From Bradyrhizobiaceae bacterium PARB1 (GTDB taxonomy: Bacteria; Pseudomonadota; Alphaproteobacteria; Rhizobiales; Xanthobacteraceae), in the NCBI GenBank assembly GCA_002256345.1, contig NKIY01000001.1:186001-250000 (forward strand): a stretch of DNA of 64,000 bases. The letters are read 5' to 3'. The notes beneath the pieces are model-generated. The model saw only the letters and a program-made list of their open reading frames with translations. It searched no databases and had not been told where the DNA came from. A program made the translations under genes and the position numbers. This document shows positions 37,735-46,212 of the stretch, one piece after another; position 1 is the stretch's first letter; every line of letters begins with the position of its first letter.

Positions 37735-38322
37735 ATGTCCAATACACCGCCAGTGCCCAATAAGACCGAACTCCGCATTGCCGCCCTCGCGCGGCGCGCG
37801 GCGCTCGGCGAGGCTTATCGCGACGCCGCTGCGCGCGCGCTGGCCGTTCATGTCTTGCCGCTTGCGGTCACACCGGGCGCCATTGTTGCCGGCTATTCGC
37901 CCATCCGCAGCGAGATCGATCCCGTCCCGCTGATGAAGTTTTTAGCGACGCAAGGCGTGCGCCTCGCGCTGCCCGTGATCGTCGCTCGTGACGCGCCGCT
38001 GATGTTCCGCCTCTGGGATGCAGCGAATGCCCTCGTCGCCGGCCCGCTCGGCATTCTCGAACCGCCGCCGGACGCGCCGCAGCTGATCCCCGACATCCTG
38101 CTGGTGCCGCTCGCCGCCTTCGACCGTGCCGGCCATCGCATAGGCTATGGCGCCGGCCACTACGACCGCACCTTCGCGCAGCTGCACGCCATCAAGCCCT
38201 TCACCGCCATCGGGCTTGCTTTCGATACCCAGGAGATCGAAGCCATCCCCATGCAACCGCACGACGTCGCGCTCGATTATGTGCTAACCGAGACCCGTGC
38301 GATCGACTTCCGGAGCAAATGA
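37735..38322 (+). CDS. 5-formyltetrahydrofolate cyclo-ligase
   Basis: A 195-residue ATP-dependent enzyme (YgfA/MTHFS family) converting 5-formyl-THF to 5,10-methenyl-THF. Conserved pieces are AGYSPIRSEIDPVPLM and the ATP-binding IGYGAGHYDRTFAQL near residue 140-155, plus LAFDTQEIEAIPMQPHDVALD at the C-terminus. The start at 37735 (MSNTPPVPNK) gives the right length; the upstream in-frame start lies in the 6S region. It overlaps the next gene by ATGA. The link to 6S RNA is widely conserved in proteobacteria. Confidence 0.92.
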   Translation: MSNTPPVPNKTELRIAALARRAALGEAYRDAAARALAVHVLPLAVTPGAIVAGYSPIRSEIDPVPLMKFLATQGVRLALPVIVARDAPLMFRLWDAANALVAGPLGILEPPPDAPQLIPDILLVPLAAFDRAGHRIGYGAGHYDRTFAQLHAIKPFTAIGLAFDTQEIEAIPMQPHDVALDYVLTETRAIDFRSK

Positions 38323-39143
38323 CGTTGCGTATTCTCTTTATCGGCGATGTGGTCGGCAAGACCGGCCGCGTGGTGATCCAGGACAAGCTTCCCGGTCTCA
38401 TCAGTGACTGGAAGCTCGATCTCGTTGTCATCAATGGCGAGAACGCCGCTGGCGGTTTCGGCATTACCGAGGCGATCTATAACGATCTGATCGATGCCGG
38501 CGCCGATGCGGTCACGCTCGGCAATCACGCCTGGAACCAGAAGGAAGCGCTGGTCTTCATCGAGCGCGCGCCGCGCCTGATCCGCCCGCTGAATTTCCCG
38601 CGCCACACGCCCGGCCGCGGCGCATCATTGATCGATTGCAAGAACGGCGCACGGGCGCTGGTCATCAATGCCATGGGCCGCATCTTCATGGAGCCGCTGA
38701 ACGATCCCTTCGCCGCGGTGACCAAGGAGATCGACGCGTGCCCATTGGTCGAGGCCGCGGACGCCATCGTCGTCGACTTTCATTGCGAGGCCACCAGCGA
38801 AAAGCAGGGCATGGGCCATTTCTGCGACGGCCGCGTGAGCCTCGTGGTTGGCACCCACACGCATATCCCGACGGCCGATCACCAGATCCTGCCCGGCGGC
38901 ACCGCCTATATGACCGATGCCGGCATGACCGGCGACTACGACTCAGTCATCGGCATGCAGAAGGAAGAGCCGGTGCGCCGCTTCGTCACCGGCATCCCCT
39001 CCGGCCGCTTCGAGCCGGCCTTCGGCCCGGCAACGTTGTCGGGCGTCGCTGTTGAGACCGACGACAAGACCGGGCTTGCGATGCAGATTGCCCCAGTGCG
39101 GATCGGTGGGCGGCTATCGCAGGCACTGCCGGACTTCTGGTGA
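38319..39143 (+). CDS. TIGR00282 family metallophosphoesterase (YmdB-like)
   Basis: A 274-residue calcineurin-like phosphoesterase of the YmdB group; in Bacillus YmdB hydrolyses 2',3'- and 3',5'-cAMP. The motifs ILFIGDVVGKTGR (metal Asp), NGENAAGGFG, TLGNHAWNQKE and VVGTHTHIPTADH supply the metal-binding Asp, Asn and His residues. Overlaps the cyclo-ligase gene by four bases, so the two are translationally linked. Whether cyclic nucleotides are the substrate in this organism is not known. Confidence 0.9.
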   Translation: MTLRILFIGDVVGKTGRVVIQDKLPGLISDWKLDLVVINGENAAGGFGITEAIYNDLIDAGADAVTLGNHAWNQKEALVFIERAPRLIRPLNFPRHTPGRGASLIDCKNGARALVINAMGRIFMEPLNDPFAAVTKEIDACPLVEAADAIVVDFHCEATSEKQGMGHFCDGRVSLVVGTHTHIPTADHQILPGGTAYMTDAGMTGDYDSVIGMQKEEPVRRFVTGIPSGRFEPAFGPATLSGVAVETDDKTGLAMQIAPVRIGGRLSQALPDFW

Positions 39144-39336
39144 AACGCGCACGCATCGCGAGGCTGGCTTAGGCACCAGACATCAACTCTTTGCGGTATC
39201 GCTGCGCGAATCGCCAGGCATCCGTAGCGCGTTGCATCCGACCAAAGGTCAATGGTCCTGACGCTCGTTTTGGGCGAATGTTTCTTGAACACAATTACAA
39301 CGAAATTTCAGGGAGAGTTCAAGGAAGGGCGTGCAG

Positions 39337-39765
39337 ATGGTGCCAGATCATGTGGCCGTATTCGCGACAACCATCATTCTGCTTCCGATGTTGTACCTGT
39401 TGCTGGCGGCGCCGGCTTTTCTGCTGGTGCGTCTGGACGTCCGGCAGGTCGGGCAGCTGCTTCGCGTCATGTTCAATGGTTATTTCCTAGCGCTGATTGC
39501 CACCAGTGCGGTCGGTACTTTGGCGGTTGCCGCAGAGGGCCGCTTCGCTGTGGCTCTCGGCATCGGCGCAATCGTCGCTCTTACGGTGGCGTGGCGCCGC
39601 TGGTTTCTGCGGCACATGGATGCGTGGCTGCTGACAAGCGATGCCGGCGATCCCGGCGCTGCACATCAGCTGCGGCGGCTGCATTGGGGCGGCATGCTGG
39701 GCAATGCAGTCCAGATAGCCGTCGTTCTCGCGGCTATTCCTCATATCGCCGTCGTGCCGGCCTGA
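39337..39765 (+). CDS. hypothetical inner-membrane protein
   Basis: A 142-residue protein with three or four hydrophobic segments (about 8-30, 45-70, 75-90 and 118-138). I recognise no family. GGAAGG at about 39322 supports the ATG at 39337; a GTG at 39331 in frame is possible. It stands alone between the metallophosphoesterase and a possible gene remnant; gene structure is plausible, with codon use similar to its neighbours. Confidence 0.65.
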   Translation: MVPDHVAVFATTIILLPMLYLLLAAPAFLLVRLDVRQVGQLLRVMFNGYFLALIATSAVGTLAVAAEGRFAVALGIGAIVALTVAWRRWFLRHMDAWLLTSDAGDPGAAHQLRRLHWGGMLGNAVQIAVVLAAIPHIAVVPA

Positions 39766-39881
39766 CCGTTCCGGGCGGGCGGAATGAGGCCTTGGGCGCT
39801 GGTGGCCGAGTCATGAGGCCTAGGGGGCGATGACCTCGCGCGGTCTCCTGGCTGGTTCGCAGGCGAGGCGACCGGCGTCGG

Positions 39882-40055
39882 TTGCTGCACGGGTGTCCGT
39901 TCGAACTGGACGACGGCCACAAGGTCCATCTGCGCCAGCGCGATTGCGTGCTTCAGAACAATCGCGCCATTGTTGGTGCGATCCGTCTCGCTGGGCGCAA
40001 AGCCCAGCTAGCGGAGTCGTTGGCCGAGCTGCGGCAGAGTTTAGCCGGCGGATGA
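39882..40055 (+). pseudogene. possible small gene or remnant without a proper start
   Basis: A 57-codon frame with protein-like composition (FELDDGHKVHLRQRD, NNRAIVGAIRLAGRKAQL, ESLAELRQSLAGG) ends in TGA at 40055. No ATG or GTG with a Shine-Dalgarno sequence precedes it; only a TTG at 39882 can serve. The frame is closed by TGA at 39831. It may be a short real protein with TTG start or the 3' remainder of a decayed gene. I do not recognise a family. Confidence 0.35.
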
Positions 40056-40087
40056 CGCCTTCGGCTCATCCGCGGGACGATCGCCCC

Positions 40088-41014
40088 TTAGTACTTCTCC
40101 GGCACATACATGTTCGCGGGTACCGGGGCGCGGTGATAGTCGGGATTGCGGACGCGTTCCGGCAGCATCACTGGCTCATACGGCACGTCCCGATACGGAA
40201 TCTGCTCGAGCAGATGCGAGATGCAGTTCAGCCGTGCCTTCTTCTTATCGACGGCCTGCACCACATGCCACGGCGCTTCCGGAATATGCGTGTGTTCGAG
40301 CATCGCTTCCTTGGCCTTGGTATAGGCCTCCCAGCGCGCGCGCGATTGCACGTCCATCGGCGACAGCTTCCACTGCTTGAGCGGATCGGCGATACGCATC
40401 GAGAAGCGCAGGTGCTGCGCCTCGTCGGTGATCGAGAACCAGTACTTGATCAGGATGATGCCCGAGCGCACCAGCATGCGCTCGAATTCCGGCACCGTGC
40501 GGAAGAACTCTTCCACATCGCTCTCGGTGCAGAAGCCCATCACGCGCTCGACGCCGGCGCGGTTGTACCAGGAGCGGTCGAACAGCACCATCTCGCCGCC
40601 GGCTGGCAGATGCGACACGTAACGCTGGAAGTACCATTGGGTGCGCTCGCGCTCATTCGGCGCGGGGAGCGCGGCGACGCGGCAGATGCGCGGATTGAGC
40701 CGCTGGGTGATCCGCTTGATGACGCCGCCCTTGCCAGCGCTGTCGCGGCCCTCGAAGATCACCACGACCTTCAGCTTCTCGTGCTGCACCCAGCTTTGCA
40801 GCTTCACCAGCTCGCCCTGCAGGCGGAATAATTCCTTGAAATAGGTGCGGCGATCGACGGATGACGTCAGCTTCTGACCGGCGAGCTCGTCGGCCATTTG
40901 GTCGATGCGGTCTTCGTCGAGTTCGAGCTCCATTTCCTCGTCAAAGGCGTCGAGCATCTCCTCACGCACGCGGTCATGCATGGCCTTTGCATTTTCGGGG
41001 GAGAGTTCGTTCAT
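40088..41014 (-). CDS. ppk2: polyphosphate kinase 2
   Basis: A 308-residue PPK2-family enzyme that transfers phosphate between polyphosphate and nucleotides, mainly regenerating GTP/ATP or ADP. The Walker A motif is FEGRDSAGKGGVIKRI (about residue 80-95), the lid region starts at RTQWYFQRYV, and Walker B is MVLFDRSWYNRAG. One-domain class I architecture, N-terminal acidic helix (MELELDED). The start at 41014 (MNELSPENAK) is chosen; the open frame to 41071 has no homology. Stands alone. Confidence 0.93.
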   Translation of the reverse strand: MNELSPENAKAMHDRVREEMLDAFDEEMELELDEDRIDQMADELAGQKLTSSVDRRTYFKELFRLQGELVKLQSWVQHEKLKVVVIFEGRDSAGKGGVIKRITQRLNPRICRVAALPAPNERERTQWYFQRYVSHLPAGGEMVLFDRSWYNRAGVERVMGFCTESDVEEFFRTVPEFERMLVRSGIILIKYWFSITDEAQHLRFSMRIADPLKQWKLSPMDVQSRARWEAYTKAKEAMLEHTHIPEAPWHVVQAVDKKKARLNCISHLLEQIPYRDVPYEPVMLPERVRNPDYHRAPVPANMYVPEKY

Positions 41015-41157
41015 GGTCGCCTCGGGAAAATGAAATGGGTGATCAATGTCGGTCCAACCGGGTTGAACCAATATCGAATGTCATTGGTATGACATCTGTT
41101 CCCGGAGTGCGGCACTTCGCTTCACCTCTCCCCGCCAGGAGAGGTGTTCGCGGGACA

Positions 41158-41244
41158 TAGCCCGGATGGAGCGCAGCGCAATCCGGGGACCGGCGTTTTA
41201 ATTGTCTCGACATCCCCGGGTGATGCTGCGCTTCACCGGGCTAC
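41158..41244. repeat. dispersed palindromic repeat ('TAGCCCGGATGGAGCGC' type)
   Basis: Left arm TAGCCCGGATGGAGCGCAGC and right arm GCTGCGCTTCACCGGGCTA are inverted, with ATCCGGGG / ATCCCCGGGT arms inside. This form is frequent between genes in proteobacteria. It lies within ten bases of the chemoreceptor stop codon and may serve as its terminator. Confidence 0.8.
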
Positions 41245-41247
41245 ACT

Positions 41248-43002
41248 TTACAGCTTATACGCGGTCCGGAATCCGCCCCAGTGCCGTCCCTGCACACGCA
41301 CGGGGACATCGATCTCGCGCATCATCACCGTCTGGCCATTGCCCATGTCGCGGGCATAGCTCTGCATCAGATAGGCGCGGGTATTGCGTCCGGCCGCCAG
41401 ACCCGCCGGATCGTTGAAGATACGACGGTTGCGGCAGTTGGCGGTGTTCCAGGCGACGTCGCCGGGGCGCTGCGGCTTCGAATAGATGCTGTTGTGCACC
41501 GGCAGATAGCCGTTGCGGTCGATCATCGCGCAGAATGCCATGCGTGAATCCGTCGCCAGAAACGCATCCTGGAATTCCGGCAGCGCGCGGTCTGCCCAGG
41601 GCAGCATTCGCGTGCGATACTGCACGGGATTGCTGCCTTCGATCTCCGCATAGTCCTCGTCGAACATGTCATCCATGGTGATCGCGCCCGATGCGATCCC
41701 GTCGGCAAAGATCTTGTTCAGCGCTGCACCTGCACCGAGTGCGCGTGTCACGAATTCGGTGTTCTCGTCATGAATCGCCCATAGCAGGTCCTCGATGCGG
41801 CTGATGACATGCGCATCCGGCGCCACGAAGCGCGCCTGCGCGCCGCTTTTCTCATGCGCGTCGATGCGCAGCCGGCATGCGCCGATCTCGCCGAACTCTG
41901 CTGCGAGCACCTCATGCAGCGGAAGTCGCGCCGCATCCGGGCCGCCAATCAGCAGGCCATCCATGGCGATCTCATAGACCGGCGCACGCAGCCGGCCGCT
42001 GCGCGTTTCCAGCGCGATCTCCAGATGGCACGGCAGGCGCTCGCGCTTGCGGTGCTCGTCGCTGCCCGCATCCTGCTTCAGCAGCACCGCACAGCGCGAT
42101 TTCAGTTTCGACGCAAACAGCGTCACCGCCGCGCCGGCCTGCGCGACTGCTTCGCCATGCGCTTCCGCGGCCGTCGCCGCCGCATCGATCTCGTGTGCGC
42201 TGTCGCCCACCGCGACGATGAATTGCGAGGCCGAGGTCGCATTGCTCGCCATCTCGCTGGTGGTCGCATTCTGCTCGGCCACCGCGCCATTCACATGGGA
42301 GAATACCGGGCGGATCGCCTCGATCGCCGTGGAGATGCGATGCACGGCCTCGACCGAATTCGCAGCGTCACGTTGCAGCGTGTCGATCTTGCGCCTGATC
42401 TCTTCGGTGGCGCCCTGGGTCTGCACCGCCAGCGCTTTCACTTCGGTGGCGACGACCGCAAAGCCGCGGCCGGCCGCGCCGGCACGCGCAGCCTCGATGG
42501 TCGCATTCAGTGCCAGCATGGTGGTCTGCCGCGCGATCTGCGCGATCAGCTCCAGCACCTGGCCGATGGCCGCGGAGGATTCCCGCAGCCGGTCCACATT
42601 CAGGCTCGCGTCATGCGCGGCGGCGCCGGCCTCGTCCGCGAGTTTGCCGGCATCGCGCACCTGGGCGCCGATGGCCTGCGCCGAATGCGTGAACTTGTCG
42701 GCCGCATGGGCGAAGGTCGTGGCGGTCGCCTGTGCGCCGGTGCTGTGATGGGCCAGCGCATCCGTACGGGTGCGGATCGCAGCAAGCGTCGCTGCGGTCG
42801 ATTCCGCGCCGCCAGCCACCGAGCCTGCTGCCTTCTCCAGCTGGCGCACCAGGCCGCCGAGTTCGAGCTCCAGCAACTCCAGGATGTCGCGGGCGGGATC
42901 GGGTTCGGGGATCGATGGCGAGGCGGGAATGGCAGGCTTTTCGGCATCAATGACTGGCGCAGCCGTCTCGGCCAGCCGCTTGCGAAACAGTTGGATTGCC
43001 AT
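41248..43002 (-). CDS. soluble methyl-accepting chemotaxis protein with PilZ domain
   Basis: A 584-residue cytoplasmic chemoreceptor; no membrane segment is visible. N-terminal 40 residues Pro-rich, MCP signalling helices about 40-310 with hairpin tip IAQIARQTTMLALNATIEAARAGAAGRGFAVVA-type residues (about 155-185), PilZ domain about 318-420 with HRKRERLPC and a second motif IAMDGLLIGG, and a C-terminal module about 425-584 with RNGYLPVHN and GDVAWNTANCRNRRIF, as in cytosolic receptors of Alphaproteobacteria. The signalling part comes before the input domains, the reverse of the usual order. PilZ suggests c-di-GMP control of chemotaxis. No che genes are near. Confidence 0.85.
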   Translation of the reverse strand: MAIQLFRKRLAETAAPVIDAEKPAIPASPSIPEPDPARDILELLELELGGLVRQLEKAAGSVAGGAESTAATLAAIRTRTDALAHHSTGAQATATTFAHAADKFTHSAQAIGAQVRDAGKLADEAGAAAHDASLNVDRLRESSAAIGQVLELIAQIARQTTMLALNATIEAARAGAAGRGFAVVATEVKALAVQTQGATEEIRRKIDTLQRDAANSVEAVHRISTAIEAIRPVFSHVNGAVAEQNATTSEMASNATSASQFIVAVGDSAHEIDAAATAAEAHGEAVAQAGAAVTLFASKLKSRCAVLLKQDAGSDEHRKRERLPCHLEIALETRSGRLRAPVYEIAMDGLLIGGPDAARLPLHEVLAAEFGEIGACRLRIDAHEKSGAQARFVAPDAHVISRIEDLLWAIHDENTEFVTRALGAGAALNKIFADGIASGAITMDDMFDEDYAEIEGSNPVQYRTRMLPWADRALPEFQDAFLATDSRMAFCAMIDRNGYLPVHNSIYSKPQRPGDVAWNTANCRNRRIFNDPAGLAAGRNTRAYLMQSYARDMGNGQTVMMREIDVPVRVQGRHWGGFRTAYKL

Positions 43003-43189
43003 GCCTCCCCCGTCTTGTACAATTTCTGCGAGTATCTTTACACCTACCGATGAAACGATCGTTAAGCGGTATCCGGCAGGGGCTGCCGATCTTCCTTAAT
43101 CTGCTGCATTTTTTTGATTTTGCCGGATTCGCGGCCTATAACCCCGCGCCACAGCCCATCATTTCAAGTCGGACGATCGAGAGACCCGC

Positions 43190-43936
43190 ATGGCCGGACA
43201 TTCCCAATTCAAGAACATCATGCACCGCAAGGGCCGCCAGGATGCCCAGAAGTCCAAGCTGTTCTCCAAGCTGGCCCGCGAAATCACCGTGGCTGCCAAG
43301 CTGGGAACGCCGGATCCGGCGATGAATGCGCGGTTGCGTTCGGCCGTGATCGCGGCGCGTCAGGAAAACATGCCACGCGACAATATCGAACGCGCGATCA
43401 AGAAGGCGATCGGCACCGAAGGCGAGAACTATGACGAGATCCGTTACGAGGGCTACGGCCCCGGCGGTGTCGCAGTCATCGTCCAGGCCCTGACCGACAA
43501 CCGCAACCGTGCCGCCTCGGACATCCGCTCCTTCTTCACCAAGTCCGGCGGCAATATGGGGGAAACCGGTTCGGTGTCCTTCATGTTCGACCATGTGGGC
43601 GTGATCGAATACGACGCGGCCAAGGCTTCCGCCGATGACATGCTGGAAGCTGCCATCGAGGCTGGCGCCGATGACGTGGTGTCGGGCGAGGACGGTCACG
43701 AGATCTATTCGTCGCAGGAGAGCTTCCACGAAGTGACCAAGGCGCTGGAAGCGAAATATGGCGAAGCCCGCAAGGCGGCGCTGATCTGGAAGCCGCAAAA
43801 CACCATCGCAGTGGATGACGAGACCGGCGAGAAGCTGATGAAGCTGGTGGACCTCCTCAACGACCACGACGACGTCCAGCACGTCTATGCGAATTTCGAG
43901 CTTTCCGAAGCCTTGATGGCGAAACTGGGCGGGTAA
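43190..43936 (+). CDS. yebC: YebC/PmpR family regulator
   Basis: A 248-residue YebC protein; family members are described as DNA-binding transcription regulators and more recently as translation factors acting on ribosomes stalled at prolines. It begins [18 protein letters not shown], and [37 protein letters not shown] are conserved. Length matches. It is normally followed by ruvC; here the next 1.1 kb is gene-poor repeats, so the ruvCAB link is broken or lies elsewhere. Confidence 0.95.
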   Translation: MAGHSQFKNIMHRKGRQDAQKSKLFSKLAREITVAAKLGTPDPAMNARLRSAVIAARQENMPRDNIERAIKKAIGTEGENYDEIRYEGYGPGGVAVIVQALTDNRNRAASDIRSFFTKSGGNMGETGSVSFMFDHVGVIEYDAAKASADDMLEAAIEAGADDVVSGEDGHEIYSSQESFHEVTKALEAKYGEARKAALIWKPQNTIAVDDETGEKLMKLVDLLNDHDDVQHVYANFELSEALMAKLGG

Positions 43937-43945
43937 AGCTGGGGC

Positions 43946-44142
43946 CGTTGTCCCTTCGCCACCGCGCAGCGCAGCGTCGTGGGGAGAGGGTGGATGCGCG
44001 CCGGAGGCGCGCAGACAGGAGAGGGGCACCACACGTTCCTTCTGTCCTTGCCCGGCTTGACCGGGCAATCCGGTAGACACTGGCTTCTCGGATCAAGCCG
44101 GACCGGCAGTGCTACTGGATCGTCCGCTTTCGCGGGCGATGA
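43946..44142. repeat. cluster of dispersed palindromic repeats
   Basis: Two elements in a row after yebC: a GGAGAGGGTGGATGCGCGCCGGAGGCGCGC element (43978-44026), then a TTGCCCGGCTTGACCGGGCAATCC element (44048-44142) related to those at 10024, 44781 and 51793. No coding frame with family-like sequence crosses them. Confidence 0.7.
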
Positions 44143-44199
44143 CAAACGGAGCAGCAGGCTTCGAACAGCCTCCCCAATAGCTCGGTTCTTATTTTGTTC

Positions 44200-44229
44200 T
44201 TGACAATATTCCTCTCCTGGCCCTATATC
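44200..44229 (+). promoter_or_regulatory. near-consensus sigma70 promoter
   Basis: TTGACA (44200-44205) with TATATC (44224-44229) at an 18-base spacing, or CTATAT at 17. This is the strongest consensus promoter I see in any intergenic part of the window. The predicted transcript would start near 44236 and run into the hairpin-rich region downstream, not into a recognised gene. Confidence 0.65.
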
Positions 44230-44235
44230 CCTCCC

Positions 44236-44630
44236 GTCTTGTTCGCGAGGGGCGCTCTCATGAGGCGTTCTTTGAGCGGGACAGGATGCGGTGCCTGCGG
44301 CCAGCCTCGCAAGCTGGACTCGGGAGGCCGGGGGCCACCGTCACTCCCCACTACGGGGGAGAGCCGATAGTTCGGCTGCGACGGCACATGGTGAACGGCG
44401 GAGAAATCCGTCGGGATCAACGTCTTCGAGGCTCGCTGCCCTGAAAAGCCGAGCCAGACGGGACGTGCCGGTGCCAGGCAGAACGGTCCTCCAGCCCAAA
44501 ATCCCGCGGTGGCACGCCGTCAGGCGTTGCGCGGCTCAGGTTTGCCGGCGATCCGGCAGGCAGGGGCGGCGTCAGTCACCACCAGGTGCGCCTGACGGCG
44601 TGCTGCCTCCCCTCATATTCGAGGGGAGAT
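44236..44630 (+). ncRNA. candidate structured RNA of unknown class
   Basis: This stretch behind the strong promoter is dense in paired elements: CCAGC/GCTGG (44301-44317), CTCCCC/GGGGAG (44344-44361), GCCGA/TCGGC (44363-44376), TGCCGG/CCGGCA (44543-44558), a 13-bp long-range match ACGCCGTCAGGCG (44514-44526) with CGCCTGACGGCGT (44589-44601), and a terminal CTCCCCTC/GAGGGGAG stem (44607-44628). Plus-strand open frames have no recognisable domain. It does not match RNase P, tmRNA, SRP RNA or a known riboswitch that I can recall. The end is uncertain, since the last stem lacks a U-tract. Alternatively it is a large family-specific repeat element. Confidence 0.45.
44260..44370 (+). CDS. possible 36-residue peptide at head of the structured region
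   Basis: GAGGGG at 44247-44252 lies seven bases before an ATG at 44260 that opens a 36-codon frame (MRRSLSGTGCGACGQPRK...), ending TAG inside the GCCGA/TCGGC hairpin. The spacing behind a strong promoter makes translation possible, with two Cys in CGAC. No homologue is recognised, and the frame may simply be chance. Confidence 0.25.
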   Translation: MRRSLSGTGCGACGQPRKLDSGGRGPPSLPTTGESR

Positions 44631-45094
44631 CTGCTCACACCTCGGACGCGCAAGCGCCGCGAGAACGAGAGCACATGGTTTCAGGAAGCTCGTGGCTGTT
44701 TGACAGGTCGATCAGGAAACGACGCGTCGACGTCGATAAGGCCGCACGGTCACACACCGGCGCTGCCTCGCTCACAGGTGTCATCCCCGGGCTTGACCCG
44801 GGGATCCATCTTGGCCCGAGCGCGGCACGAAGATGGATGGCCGGGTCAAGCCCGGCCATGACGTGAAAAAGAGTGCGTGCCACGAAAGCAGGGAATGTAT
44901 CGAAGCAGCCCACCCGTCTCGAACACTTCGCAATCGATCCATCTTCCCATGGCTTTGCTACGCGGCTTGGGAATGGGAGGCGCCCATCGGTGCTCTCTTC
45001 CGCCACAATGTTTCAGGTAAAATTCGAGCATTCCGCTGAACGGTTGCGCTAAGTCTTGCTGTCATAACCACTGTCACTAGCGATGAGGACAGCA
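44631..45094. other. gene-poor stretch
   Basis: About 460 bases with no supported gene. It includes the palindrome listed at 44781-44861 and otherwise only short frames without conserved sequence. Just before 45095 the tract GGTTGCGCTAAGTCTTGCTG may contain the promoter of the small protein gene. Confidence 0.4.
44781..44861. repeat. dispersed palindromic repeat ('CCCGGGCTTGACCCGGGG')
   Basis: TCATCCCCGGGCTTGACCCG and GCCGGGTCAAGCCCGGCCATGA are inverted, separated by GATCCATCTT...AAGATGGATG, a second inverted pair. Same family as 51793-51871. Confidence 0.85.
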
Positions 45095-45307
45095 ATGGTT
45101 GATAAAACAGAAATGCCCGGGCGGAACGTCGTCGATCTGCGCTCCTACAAGCAAGCGCGTATCGCCGTCGGCAGGGCGCAGGCGATATCGGCACGGACGT
45201 GCCGGCACTGCGGCGCAGCCCTGCTCGAGGGCGAATCCGACGACGATTGCTCAAGCGCCGGCATCAGCGCAGCGGCGCCGATGCTGCGGAAGTTCTACGC
45301 GGACTGA
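45095..45307 (+). CDS. small protein with a CxxC pair
   Basis: A 70-residue protein starting MVDKTEMPGRNVVDLRSYKQAR; the VVDLxSYxxAR type of opening is common in small rhizobial proteins. The middle shows CRHCGAALLEGE, a short zinc-ribbon-like half, with one further Cys at about residue 52. The ATG at 45095 is preceded by GAGGAC; an in-frame ATG at 45083 is the alternative. Function unknown. It lies alone between repeats and the SDR gene (convergent). Confidence 0.6.
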   Translation: MVDKTEMPGRNVVDLRSYKQARIAVGRAQAISARTCRHCGAALLEGESDDDCSSAGISAAAPMLRKFYAD

Positions 45308-45417
45308 TCGTTCCGCCTTCCCTGCGAGGAGCGCCAGAAAGGCGCCGGCCTCACTTCATGTCCCTGAAAATTCCCGACAACACATTCAGCCCTCACCATG
45401 AGGGACGAAGAGTGCGG

Positions 45418-46212
45418 TCACACGTGCTGACCGCCATTGATGTGGATCTCGGCGCCGTTCACGTATGAACTCGTCTCCGTACACAGCACATAGATGATCT
45501 TGGCAACTTCGTCCGGTGTGCCGAGGCGATGCATCGGGATCTGGTGATCGACGATGGCCTGCGTGCCCGGCGACAGGATCGAGGTGTCGATTTCGCCCGG
45601 TGCGATGGCGTTCACGCGCACCCCGAGCGGGCCGAAATCCGCCGCCATTTCGCGGGTCAGCGAAGCCAACGCCGCCTTCGATGTCGCGTAGGCCGCGCCG
45701 GCAAACGGATGCACGCGCGAGCCGGCGATGGAAGTGACATTCACCACCGAGCCCTTGGCCGCCTTGAGCTGTTCGATCAGCCCGCGCGCCATCATGATCG
45801 GTGCGAAGAAATTGACGTTGAACACATGCGTCCAGGTATCGACGTCGGTATCGATCGAGCCCATGCGCTTGCCGCCCTCGGCCTTCGGCGAGATCGCGGC
45901 ATTGTTGACCAGCGCATGTAGCGCGTCGCCGTTCAGCCGCTCCTTGATGTCGTCGATGGCGCGGGCGGTGTCGTCATGGTCGGCGAGATCGACCTGGATG
46001 TGATCTTCGGGGCCGGCGTCCCACGGGCAGACTTCCGGGAACGGATGCCGCGAACAGGTGAGCACGCGCCAGCCGGCGCTGGAAAAGCGCATCACGGTGG
46101 CATGGCCGATGCCGCGGCTCGCGCCGGTCAGCAGCATGGTACGTTTGGGTGCGTTCGATCCGGAATGGGAATGGGGGGCGGCTTTGGGCTTCGCGGCCGG
46201 GTCAGCGTTCAC
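45418..46212 (-). CDS. SDR family oxidoreductase
   Basis: A 264-residue classical short-chain dehydrogenase. NAD(P)-binding is shown by [15 protein letters not shown] (about residue 27-41), NNAAISP is the NNAG-type motif (about 108), and the catalytic YATSK (about residue 177) follows ITSIAGSR-type Ser. C-terminal INGGQHV resembles the IDGG end of the family. Its start overlaps the pdxH stop (ATGA), so the two are co-translated. The substrate is unknown; a pyridoxal-related role is only suggested by the operon. Confidence 0.88.
   Translation of the reverse strand: MNADPAAKPKAAPHSHSGSNAPKRTMLLTGASRGIGHATVMRFSSAGWRVLTCSRHPFPEVCPWDAGPEDHIQVDLADHDDTARAIDDIKERLNGDALHALVNNAAISPKAEGGKRMGSIDTDVDTWTHVFNVNFFAPIMMARGLIEQLKAAKGSVVNVTSIAGSRVHPFAGAAYATSKAALASLTREMAADFGPLGVRVNAIAPGEIDTSILSPGTQAIVDHQIPMHRLGTPDEVAKIIYVLCTETSSYVNGAEIHINGGQHV

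Noticed and set aside
44236-44630. tmRNA, RNase P RNA, SRP RNA or cobalamin riboswitch
   Set aside because: None of the conserved blocks I know for these RNAs is present (no tag-peptide ANDN-like frame, no GAGGAAAGTCC, no GGAAGGAAGC, no B12-box GCCACTG).
44291-44866. 191-codon plus-strand frame in the gene-poor region
   Set aside because: Arg/Ser/Pro-rich translation, no Shine-Dalgarno, crosses the palindromic repeat at 44781; better explained as a structured RNA or repeat region.
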